NCBI GenBank assembly: GCA_934630905.1
Contig: CAKTXN010000095.1
Coordinates: 1-6,545 of the forward strand
From: an uncultured Eggerthellaceae bacterium
GTDB taxonomy: Bacteria > Actinomycetota > Coriobacteriia > Coriobacteriales > Eggerthellaceae
Length of the DNA stretch: 6,545 nt
Reading direction: 5' to 3'
The notes under the pieces are model-generated. The model was not told the DNA's origin and ran no database searches. It was given only the letters and a program-made list of their open reading frames with translations. The position numbers were made by a program, and so were the translations under genes. This document shows positions 1 through 5,574 of the stretch, in pieces (the stretch's first letter is position 1; the number at the start of each line of letters is the position of its first letter).

Positions 1-130
1 GCAGCGTTCCCGGCGCAAAAACCGTCAGCAGCTCCCAGCCAATAAGACACGAGAAGCCAACAACGGCCAGCCAGTGCATCACAACGATGTCTGAAAGGTC
101 TTTATCGTTTTGAACTGCGATTTTACTCAC
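1..130 (-). CDS. N-terminal part of a membrane protein of unknown identity (cut by left edge)
   Basis: Reading leftward, a GTG start at 128-130 opens a frame with no stop to the window edge, giving the first 43 residues. It begins MSKIAVQNDK, a short charged, cytoplasm-like leader, and is followed from about residue 16 by a hydrophobic stretch (VVMHWLAVVGFSCLIGWELL) that looks like a first transmembrane helix, ending near FAPGTL. A GGGGGAG Shine-Dalgarno sits just upstream, with rather short spacing. The only alternative in-frame ATG (77-79) would begin inside the hydrophobic stretch and has no such site. The gene is transcribed away from the molybdenum enzyme operon and shares its upstream region. 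The family cannot be named from 43 residues: a polytopic transporter or a membrane-anchored regulator (for example a LuxR-type protein with an N-terminal membrane domain, common in Eggerthellaceae) are both possible. Confidence 0.6.
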   Translation of the reverse strand, partial: MSKIAVQNDKDLSDIVVMHWLAVVGFSCLIGWELLTVFAPGTL

Positions 131-131
131 G

Positions 132-141
132 CTCCCCCTTT
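132..141 (-). promoter_or_regulatory. Ribosome binding site of the leftward gene
   Basis: On the minus strand AAAGGGGGAG precedes the GTG at 128-130. This is the main reason for choosing that start. The spacing is short (about 1-4 bases depending on which part pairs with 16S rRNA), so the start is likely but not certain. Confidence 0.5.
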
Positions 142-227
142 ATATCAACCTCTAAGCATGATGCAAAACTAGTCAAAAATGAACGAAATCAATATTAACA
201 CCTGTCGTATTAGATTCGCGCGGGAAA

Positions 228-233
228 GATAAT
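228..233 (+). promoter_or_regulatory. Candidate -10 element of the enzyme operon (GATAAT)
   Basis: GATAAT matches the sigma-70 -10 consensus at five of six positions and would give a 5' leader of roughly 105 bases before the ATG at 347. I see no acceptable -35 hexamer 16-18 bases upstream (TCGTAT at the ideal place), so if this is the promoter it probably depends on an activator. The seven-base GATAATC also occurs twice upstream of the MFS gene at a similar distance from its start. Inference only; no transcription start is visible. Confidence 0.3.
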
Positions 234-243
234 CGTCTTACAC

Positions 244-270
244 CTTGGAAGATTGCGCCTTGCTTCCAGG
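244..270 (+). other. Hairpin in the 5' leader of the enzyme operon
   Basis: CTTGGAAG (244-251) pairs with CTTCCAGG (263-270) in an 8-bp stem containing one G-T wobble, around an 11-base loop. There is no U-tract after it, so it is not an intrinsic terminator. It could be a transcript-stabilising structure or a DNA dyad bound by a regulator. A second weak stem (TTCGCC 294-299 with GGCGAA 320-325) follows, just ahead of the ribosome binding region. Confidence 0.35.
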
Positions 271-334
271 ACGCACCGATCGCACGACTCTAATTCGCCA
301 TCGATGACAACCAAAAGAAGGCGAAGAAGAAGAG

Positions 335-341
335 AAGGAGG
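335..341 (+). promoter_or_regulatory. Ribosome binding site of the large subunit gene
   Basis: AAGGAGG ends five bases before the ATG at 347, close to the ideal match and spacing. It sits at the end of an almost pure purine run (about 315-347), which should stay unstructured and favour strong initiation. It fixes the start codon. Confidence 0.85.
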
Positions 342-346
342 ATAGG

Positions 347-2959
347 ATGAGTAAAGATGTAAAGGGGAAAACCATTATCAAGGGCATTGGCTTTGACAGC
401 TTTGGTCTGGGTGCTAATGCCTGCATGGTCGATATCGACGAGGAGAACGACAAGATTCTCAGAATCCGCCCGTTCCACTTCGATGACCATCAGACTCCCG
501 AAGAGCTCAACGCCTGGAGGATCGAGGCAAGGGGGAAGGTTCTCGAGCCGGGCTTTAAGACAATGATGTCTCCGCTTTCACTTTGCTACAAGAAGAGAAT
601 CTATTCCAAGAACCGCATTCCCTATCCCTTGAAGCGCGTTGACTGGGATCCTAACGGCGAGCGTAACCCGCAGAACCGTGGTACCAGCGGATACGAGCGC
701 GTGAGCTGGGATGAAGCGGCCGAAATCGTGGCGAACGAAATTAAGCGCATCCACGACGCCTATGGTCCGACCGCAATTCTGTGCGAGATCGACGGCCACG
801 GCGAAACCGCAATCGTGCACGCAAGCCACGGCTGCATCACTCAGCTTCTTGACCTGTGCGGCGGCTTCACGCTGCAGGCTCGCCAGCCCGACAGCTGGGA
901 AGGCTGGTACTGGGGCGCCAAGCACATTTGGGGCATGGACCCGCTGGGACAGCAGAACAAGCAGAACAACGTTATCAAGGACATCTCCGAAAACGGCGAC
1001 GCTATTCTGTTCTGGGGCGCCGACCCCGAGACCACGCCTTTGGGCTGGGGCGGCTACATGGCTTCCAAGCTGTGCTACTGGTTCACCGAAATCGGCGTAA
1101 AGCAGATCCACATTGCTCCTGACGTAAACTACGCAAACGCTGTTCACGCAGACAAGTGGGTTCCCGTTCTTCCGAACACCGACGCTGCCCTGCAGCTCGC
1201 TATTGCCTACACCTGGCTCAAGGAAGACACCTACGATAAGGAATACCTGGCCACGCATGCAGTTGGCTTCGAGAACTTCGCTTACTACGTAATGGGCGGC
1301 GAAGACGGCGTGCCTAAGACCCCGAAATGGGCCGAGAAGATCTGCGGCGTTCCTTCCTACACCATTAAGGCTATCGCTCGTTACTGGGCCAAGTCCGCTG
1401 TCTCCATTGCTCACTGCAACGGCGGCTCCTTCATCAGGTCTTGCTTCGCTCACGAGCCGGCTCGCCTGGAAGCTGCACTTCTGGGTATGCAGGGCTTCGG
1501 CAAGCCGGGTGCAAACCAGTTCAAGTTCATGGAGTGGACGCTGTTCGGCATTCCGACGCTTGATCCTCTGCCGCCTTCGGTGCATATCCCCAGCTTGGGC
1601 GCAGCTTATCGCGGCTATGTAACGGGCACGAAGGAAAGCTTCATCCCCAAGACCATGATCCCCGAAGCAATTATGAACCCGCCCGTTCAGTGGTACGGTC
1701 ACATTGCTGCTGGCTTCCCGCGCGCTGACCAGTTCAACGGCCCCTACACCTTCCCCTGCGAAGGCGGCAGCCGTATTCATATGATCTGGTCTGACTCTCC
1801 GTGCTGGGAGACCTGCTGGAACGGCGGCTTCAAGATGCAAGACGCTCTTCGCGACGAATCCATTGAGTTCGTTGTGATCCAGCATCCTTGGATGGAAAAC
1901 GACACCATGTTCGGCGACATCATTCTTCCTTCGAACACCAAGTTCGAATGCGAAGACATTGGCACCGACTGCGACTCCGGCCAGTGGAACGTTGTGTACT
2001 ACGAGCAGCGCGCCATCAAGCCGATTGGCGAGTCCAAGTCCGATAAGGAAGTTGTTGGCGAAGTTGCCAAGAAGCTCGAGAAGTTTGGCGGCATCTACGA
2101 GGACATCTACAACAAGTATAACGGCGGCAAGACCGACGATGAGTGGATCCGCGTGGGCTTTGACACCAGTGGCGCTCCCGAGGACCTGACGTTCGAGGAA
2201 TTCAAGGAGAAGCAGTCCTACGTATTCCCCACCAGGGAAGACTGGAAGGACATTCCCGCTGGCATGCGCGAATTCCACGATGACCCCGAGGGTCACCCGC
2301 TGCAGACGCCTTCTGGAAAGATGGAATACTACTCCACCACGCTGGCGCATCACTTCCCCGATGACAAGATCCGTGGACCTATCCCCCACTGGATTGACGA
2401 GGGCGACGGCCATCAGGAGCGTCAGTACCTGGAGCGCGGTCGCAAGTACCCGTTCTTGATCGTGTCCAACCACCCGCACTTCCGCGTGCATGCTCAGCAC
2501 GACGACGTGACCTGGTTCCGCGAGATCGAGACCTGCAAGGTAACCGGCCCCGACGGCTACAAGTACGAGCCTGTTTGGGTGAACCCGAAGGACGCGGGCA
2601 TGCTTGGCCTGAAGGATGGCGACATTGTTAAGGTCTACAACGAGCGCGGTGCCGTTCTGGGTGGCGTTATGGTGACCGAGCGCATTATGCCGGGCGTTGT
2701 TCTGCAGGACCACGGCGCACGTTGCGACACCATTGTTTTGGGCGAAGGCGGCCTTGACCGCGGCGGCGCAAACAACCTGATTGCCCCCACGGCGACCACT
2801 TCCAAGAACGCTCACGGCGAAGTGACCAGCGGCTTCTTGGTAAACATTGAGAAGGTTGACGTGTTCGCACTTGCTCAGCAGTACCCCGAGGCGTTCGGCC
2901 GTACCTACGAGCCGGATTGCGGCCTTGTTGCTGAAGCCCGCATTGTCAAAGGAGAGTAA
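347..2959 (+). CDS. athL: Molybdopterin-dependent transhydroxylase/dehydroxylase large subunit, pyrogallol hydroxytransferase-like
   Basis: This is the 870-residue catalytic subunit of a DMSO-reductase-superfamily enzyme carrying a bis-molybdopterin guanine dinucleotide Mo centre. The closest family I recognise is pyrogallol-phloroglucinol transhydroxylase (large subunit about 875 residues), which moves a ring hydroxyl between polyphenols; related enzymes reductively remove catechol hydroxyls. Seen in the sequence: no Tat or Sec signal, so cytoplasmic; no N-terminal CxxCxxxC motif, so no Fe-S cluster in this subunit, as in the transhydroxylase. The main molybdopterin domain spans about 60-560 and contains FWGADPETTP (222-231) and GDIILPSN (523-530). 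D182-S183-W184 match the Asp-Ser-Trp of the transhydroxylase, whose serine ligates Mo; H151 is a candidate for its active-site histidine. The C-terminal dinucleotide-binding domain (about 700-870) has WVNPKDAGMLGLKDGD (744-759). The stop is two bases from the small-subunit start, so the two are co-translated. The symbol marks homology; the real substrate (pyrogallol, a catechol or another polyphenol) is open. Confidence 0.85.
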   Translation: MSKDVKGKTIIKGIGFDSFGLGANACMVDIDEENDKILRIRPFHFDDHQTPEELNAWRIEARGKVLEPGFKTMMSPLSLCYKKRIYSKNRIPYPLKRVDWDPNGERNPQNRGTSGYERVSWDEAAEIVANEIKRIHDAYGPTAILCEIDGHGETAIVHASHGCITQLLDLCGGFTLQARQPDSWEGWYWGAKHIWGMDPLGQQNKQNNVIKDISENGDAILFWGADPETTPLGWGGYMASKLCYWFTEIGVKQIHIAPDVNYANAVHADKWVPVLPNTDAALQLAIAYTWLKEDTYDKEYLATHAVGFENFAYYVMGGEDGVPKTPKWAEKICGVPSYTIKAIARYWAKSAVSIAHCNGGSFIRSCFAHEPARLEAALLGMQGFGKPGANQFKFMEWTLFGIPTLDPLPPSVHIPSLGAAYRGYVTGTKESFIPKTMIPEAIMNPPVQWYGHIAAGFPRADQFNGPYTFPCEGGSRIHMIWSDSPCWETCWNGGFKMQDALRDESIEFVVIQHPWMENDTMFGDIILPSNTKFECEDIGTDCDSGQWNVVYYEQRAIKPIGESKSDKEVVGEVAKKLEKFGGIYEDIYNKYNGGKTDDEWIRVGFDTSGAPEDLTFEEFKEKQSYVFPTREDWKDIPAGMREFHDDPEGHPLQTPSGKMEYYSTTLAHHFPDDKIRGPIPHWIDEGDGHQERQYLERGRKYPFLIVSNHPHFRVHAQHDDVTWFREIETCKVTGPDGYKYEPVWVNPKDAGMLGLKDGDIVKVYNERGAVLGGVMVTERIMPGVVLQDHGARCDTIVLGEGGLDRGGANNLIAPTATTSKNAHGEVTSGFLVNIEKVDVFALAQQYPEAFGRTYEPDCGLVAEARIVKGE
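2948..2955 (+). promoter_or_regulatory. Ribosome binding site of the small subunit, inside the end of the large subunit gene
   Basis: AAAGGAGA lies in the last codons of the upstream gene, just before its TAA (2957-2959), and is six bases from the ATG at 2962. This arrangement suggests coupled translation and equal amounts of the two subunits. Confidence 0.8.
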
Positions 2960-2961
2960 TT

Positions 2962-3789
2962 ATGGCAAAAGTGTTTATTTTTGATTCCGCAAAATGCAAC
3001 GGCTGCCGCAACTGCCAACTCGCCTGCAAAGACGAGCACGTTGACAACGAGTGGCTGCCCTATGCAATGCCCCAGCCCGATACCGGTCAATTCTGGACCA
3101 GCATTGAGGAAAAAGTTCGCGGCCAGGTGCCTAAGGTTAAGCTGTCCTACATTGCCAAGCGCTGCCAGCACTGCGACGACGCTCCCTGCATGAAGGTTGC
3201 TCCCGAAGCAGTTTACAAGCGCGAAGACGGCCTGGTCATCATTGACCCCGAAAAGGCAAAGGGCAAAAAAGAACTCGTGGACGCTTGCCCCTACAACGCC
3301 ATCTTCTGGAACTACGAGCTTGAGATTCCCCAGAAGTGCACGGGCTGCGCTCACTTGGTTGACGCAGGCGAGCTGCCTCACTGCGTAGACGTGTGCCCCC
3401 ATCAGGCACTTCGTTTCGGCGACGAGGAAGAGTTCGCAGAAGAGATCGCGCAGGCAGAGGCATTCTTGCCCGAGCGTGCCGAACTGGACAAGCCGCGTAC
3501 GTACTACCTCAACATGCCCAAGCGCTTTGTGGCCGGCATTGTTATTGACCCCGAGCAGGACGAAGTTTTGATTGGCGCGAAAATGACCCTGCAAAACGTT
3601 GAGACCGAAGAAGTCTACACGACGCAGACCGACGATTTTGGCGACTTCTGGTTCCATCAGGTTCCTGCGGGCAAGTATCGCGTATACGCAGAAGCTGAAG
3701 GCTACCTCAATCGCATGATCGAAGTTGACGCAACCGATATCGACGTGAACGTTGGTCCTATCGAGCTGTACGTTAACAACTTCGCATAA
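2962..3789 (+). CDS. athS: Iron-sulfur electron-transfer small subunit with C-terminal transthyretin-like domain, pyrogallol hydroxytransferase-like
   Basis: This 275-residue partner of the upstream Mo enzyme relates to DmsB/NrfC-type ferredoxins; the Pelobacter transhydroxylase small subunit has about 274 residues. It contains exactly 12 cysteines: C12, C15, C18, C22, C68, C71, C76, C109, C126, C129, C141 and C145. In the usual four-cluster pattern, cluster 3 would need cysteines near 80, 99, 102 and 105; position 80 is Ala and 99-105 hold none, so precisely one cluster is missing and three [4Fe-4S] clusters remain, as reported for the transhydroxylase. Residues about 187-275 form a beta-rich domain (GDFWFHQVPAGKYRVYAEAEGY, split here as GDFWFHQ at 227-233 and VPAGKYRVYAEAEGY at 234-248) typical of carboxypeptidase-regulatory/transthyretin-like folds, also found in that small subunit. 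There is no signal peptide or membrane anchor. It is followed by hairpins and a terminator, so the operon ends here. Confidence 0.85.
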   Translation: MAKVFIFDSAKCNGCRNCQLACKDEHVDNEWLPYAMPQPDTGQFWTSIEEKVRGQVPKVKLSYIAKRCQHCDDAPCMKVAPEAVYKREDGLVIIDPEKAKGKKELVDACPYNAIFWNYELEIPQKCTGCAHLVDAGELPHCVDVCPHQALRFGDEEEFAEEIAQAEAFLPERAELDKPRTYYLNMPKRFVAGIVIDPEQDEVLIGAKMTLQNVETEEVYTTQTDDFGDFWFHQVPAGKYRVYAEAEGYLNRMIEVDATDIDVNVGPIELYVNNFA

Positions 3790-3801
3790 GGCATTAACTG
3801 A

Positions 3802-3843
3802 TTGATGTGCGCTGTTTTCCTTCCTCCCAGCAGCACACATCAA
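3802..3843 (+). repeat. Imperfect inverted repeat just after the small subunit gene
   Basis: Bases 3802-3814 (TTGATGTGCGCTG) pair with 3831-3843 (CAGCACACATCAA), 12 of 13 positions matching with one C/A mismatch. The 16-base loop is mostly pyrimidine. No U-tract follows on either strand, so it is not an ordinary terminator. It lies 12 bases after the stop and before the true terminator, and may protect the 3' end of the operon mRNA. Confidence 0.5.
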
Positions 3844-3855
3844 AAAGGCGCAAGA

Positions 3856-3892
3856 AAAGAAGCCCTGCTCGATGAGCGGGGCTTCTTTGTTG
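3856..3892 (+). terminator. Intrinsic terminator of the enzyme operon
   Basis: A 15-bp stem joins 3856-3870 (ending AGCCCTGCTC) to 3874-3888 (beginning GAGCGGGGCT) around a three-base loop, with one T-G wobble. The distal strand ends in TTT and continues GTT, a modest U-tract. On the opposite strand the hairpin is followed by TTTTCTT, so it could also act as a back-up terminator for the leftward regulator gene. Confidence 0.75.
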
Positions 3893-3976
3893 TGGAGATA
3901 CGGGCGCACAAAGCGGTAGAACACGGAGCAGCAAGGAATCCGGGGGACGGCGCGCAGCAACAGGCGCCCTGCCCGC

Positions 3977-4006
3977 AAAAAAGGCGTTGACCTGCGTCAA
4001 CGCCTT
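3977..4006 (-). terminator. Intrinsic terminator of the LysR-type regulator gene
   Basis: Reading leftward, an 11-bp perfect stem (3996-4006 with 3981-3991; AAGGCGTTGAC and its complement) has a four-base loop and runs into six T residues (complement of 3977-3982). It starts 37 bases after the regulator's stop codon. It faces the operon terminator, so the convergent genes are insulated from each other. Confidence 0.85.
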
Positions 4007-4042
4007 ACGATATCGCACTTTACTGTTTCCGTTCGCCGCAAC

Positions 4043-5035
4043 TCATTCATTGCGATCGCATGGACGCATCTTCTTTCGCTTCATGACTTCTTCGGCATGT
4101 TCTTCCAGCTTATCCACGAAGTAACGCATTTCCTCGCGATCATCGTATTCATTGACCAGCGCATATGCATGCGTGAAATAGCGCGTATCCGCCCTGATTT
4201 CCTTCGCAACCGTGTGCTGCTTGATAACGCCCGCCAAAAGCGGACGATACTCTCGGTCAACGCGCGACAGCAAGTGCATGCTATCGCCCGGATCGGACGA
4301 GAAAAACTCCAGGTGATCCGTAGCGGGAATCAAGCTGATATCAGGATAAAAACCCCTGGTCCCACAAATGTCGATAAAGTCTTTACGGAAATTGTCGCCG
4401 TACATATCTGCTTCCATAATGAAGTGGAACGGCTTCATATCATCAAGACTGAAGCTTTCCTCTTCGGCATACTTGGAGTTTTTCGACACGCCCAGCACCA
4501 ACTCGCCATAAAACTCCGGAATGGGAATCGCACGAATGTAATCGGGATATTCCGGCGGCGTGAAATCACCTTCAGGACGAATGCACATGTCAAACGACAC
4601 ATCGACTTTTTCCATTTCGACCATCTGAGCTGCGTTAAGACCAAAATGATCCATGTTGACGAACTCAAAACGCAAGTCGGCAAAATGGGCTTTTGCATCG
4701 GGAATGATTTCGTTGATGCCAATGTAGAGCGTATTCACGTGCAGCAAATTCAAGATTCTGATGCGTGGATTCTTCGTTGACTTCAGCTTTTGCAGCGAAG
4801 CGCGCAGGTTCTGCTCGTCGGAGATGATCTTGCTGGCAAAACGCAGCGTTTGCTCTCCCGCAACCGTTAGCGTCAGAGGTCGCGTATCGTAAAAGAGTTG
4901 GCATTTCAGTTCTTTGCTCAGGGCATTCATGTGCCGGCTGAGTGTAGGCTGAGACATGTTCAAATCGCGTGCTGCGGCGGAATAATTCCTGTGCGACGCC
5001 AGAGTTACGAACTCGTGATACAACGAGATATCCAT
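4043..5035 (-). CDS. LysR-type transcriptional regulator
   Basis: This 330-residue LysR-family regulator has the usual family length. The N-terminal winged helix-turn-helix (residues about 1-60) shows the hallmark pattern NYSAAARDLNMSQPTLSRHM (17-36) followed by GEQTL at the end of the wing. A linker helix follows, then an effector-binding domain from about residue 90 (RIRILNLLHV). The ATG at 5033-5035 is chosen over an in-frame TTG at 5072-5074 for three reasons: it has an AGGGG ribosome binding site, it starts at the normal LysR N-terminus (MDISLYHEFV), and the TTG overlaps a perfect -10 box and so would lie upstream of the transcript. The gene is divergent from the MFS gene and convergent with the enzyme operon. 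By context (inference) it senses the aromatic substrate and controls the transporter, the enzyme operon and itself. The effector cannot be read from the sequence. The C-terminal tail is highly charged. Confidence 0.9.
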   Translation of the reverse strand: MDISLYHEFVTLASHRNYSAAARDLNMSQPTLSRHMNALSKELKCQLFYDTRPLTLTVAGEQTLRFASKIISDEQNLRASLQKLKSTKNPRIRILNLLHVNTLYIGINEIIPDAKAHFADLRFEFVNMDHFGLNAAQMVEMEKVDVSFDMCIRPEGDFTPPEYPDYIRAIPIPEFYGELVLGVSKNSKYAEEESFSLDDMKPFHFIMEADMYGDNFRKDFIDICGTRGFYPDISLIPATDHLEFFSSDPGDSMHLLSRVDREYRPLLAGVIKQHTVAKEIRADTRYFTHAYALVNEYDDREEMRYFVDKLEEHAEEVMKRKKMRPCDRNE

Positions 5036-5040
5036 TGGAT

Positions 5041-5045
5041 CCCCT
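5041..5045 (-). promoter_or_regulatory. Ribosome binding site that decides the LysR gene start
   Basis: On the minus strand AGGGG is five bases from the ATG at 5033-5035. It supports this start rather than the upstream TTG. Confidence 0.6.
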
Positions 5046-5073
5046 GCCTTAAACTCCCCCTTGCATTTGCACA

Positions 5074-5102
5074 ATTATACGCCTTACTATACAAAACTTG
5101 AA
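5074..5102 (-). promoter_or_regulatory. Promoter of the LysR-type regulator gene
   Basis: On the minus strand a perfect TATAAT (complement of 5074-5079) lies 17 bases from TTCAAG (complement of 5097-5102), which matches only three positions of the -35 consensus. Transcription would start near 5067, giving a leader of about 30 bases before the ATG. Blocks also found upstream of the MFS gene (TTGTATAG in the spacer, CGTATA overlapping the -10, GTGCAAATGCAA over the expected start) suggest autoregulation, inferred from position. Confidence 0.6.
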
Positions 5103-5350
5103 TAATGCGTCTTAATCATTTGCATAATAAGCTATATAGAAATTGAATAAGAGCAGTTCAGAACGTTGCGTATTTTTATGATTTTCGGATCACTCGAAAA
5201 AAGCAGGATTGACGAATTTTTACCTTTGAAAACAGGGCCGCACCATCCCCTGAAACACGCGCGAGACAGCCCTCTTTTGAACAATAGGAACCCCTTCTGC
5301 ACACACCTTCAAAGGACGCATTTTCCGCGCTTTTCGCCTTATGTATTTCC

Positions 5351-5379
5351 CGTATAGTGCAAATACAATTGTTGTATAG
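5351..5379 (+). promoter_or_regulatory. Candidate LysR operator with T-N11-A dyad
   Basis: ATACAA (5363-5368) and TTGTAT (5372-5377) form a perfect inverted repeat with a three-base spacer, and the inner TACAATTGTTGTA fits the T-N11-A rule of LysR binding sites. The same block also holds CGTATA (5351-5356), GTGCAAATACAA (5357-5368) and TTGTATAG (5372-5379), all of which recur in the LysR gene's own promoter. GTATAG is repeated 22 bases apart, two helical turns. It lies far upstream of the MFS start (about 260 bases). Confidence 0.45.
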
Positions 5380-5421
5380 AGTCTTATGAATGAGCGAAAA
5401 GTTGCCATACGTATTAAGCAT

Positions 5422-5450
5422 TTGTACTGTTCGGGCCCCACTCTGTACAA
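5422..5450. repeat. Inverted repeat TTGTAC-N17-GTACAA around a GGGCCC palindrome
   Basis: TTGTAC (5422-5427) and GTACAA (5445-5450) are perfect complements separated by 17 bases, and GGGCCC (5433-5438) sits almost exactly at the centre. The arms extend to CATT(T)GTAC and GTACAATG if one bulged base is allowed. It looks like a protein-binding dyad rather than a terminator, since no U-tract follows. Confidence 0.4.
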
Positions 5451-5522
5451 TGAAGATACTTGGGAAGGGGAAGGGAAAATATAAGCCATCCCAAGTCAAA
5501 TGGTTCAGCGAATAGCGCAAAA

Positions 5523-5556
5523 AATCACCACGATAATCACCTGATAATCATATAAA
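5523..5556 (+). promoter_or_regulatory. Helically phased AATCA repeats with -10-like boxes, likely MFS promoter zone
   Basis: AATCA occurs at 5523-5527, 5535-5539 and 5546-5550, 12 and 11 bases apart; the last two belong to exact GATAATCA repeats (5532-5539, 5543-5550). TATAAA (5551-5556) and the GATAAT boxes each match the -10 consensus at five of six positions, but none has a usable -35 at proper spacing. An activator-dependent promoter for the MFS gene is the likely reading, with a leader of about 75-100 bases. Confidence 0.35.
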
Positions 5557-5574
5557 CGATTTTCGCGCACGGGG

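Noticed and set aside
315..346. Purine-rich GAA/AGA run as a possible microsatellite
   Set aside because: It is irregular and short, and is adequately explained as the ribosome binding region of the large subunit gene.
578..2815. 745-codon open frame on the minus strand opposite the large subunit gene
   Set aside because: It is a shadow of a strongly codon-biased gene: it lies entirely antisense to a well-supported family member, has no matching ribosome binding site or recognisable domain, and its composition (Val, Ala, Leu, Asn, His rich) is that of reversed codons.
2905..3978. 357-codon open frame on the minus strand across the small subunit gene and its terminator
   Set aside because: It runs through the terminator hairpin and antisense to the ferredoxin gene, with no domain or ribosome binding site. 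It is a shadow frame.
3802..3990. Small plus-strand frame between the operon and the LysR gene
   Set aside because: It spans two hairpins and both terminators and has no ribosome binding site, so it is not a gene.
3856..4006. Possible CRISPR or tandem repeat array from the closely spaced palindromes
   Set aside because: The hairpins are unrelated in sequence and are explained as terminators of two convergent genes; no regular repeat-spacer pattern exists.
4097..4780. 227-codon plus-strand frame within the LysR gene
   Set aside because: It is antisense to a clear LysR-type regulator and has no supporting start site or motif.
5176..5520. 114-codon minus-strand frame in the LysR-MFS spacer
   Set aside because: TTG start without a Shine-Dalgarno, odd cysteine and phenylalanine content, no family resemblance, and it overlaps the dyads and promoter-like elements.
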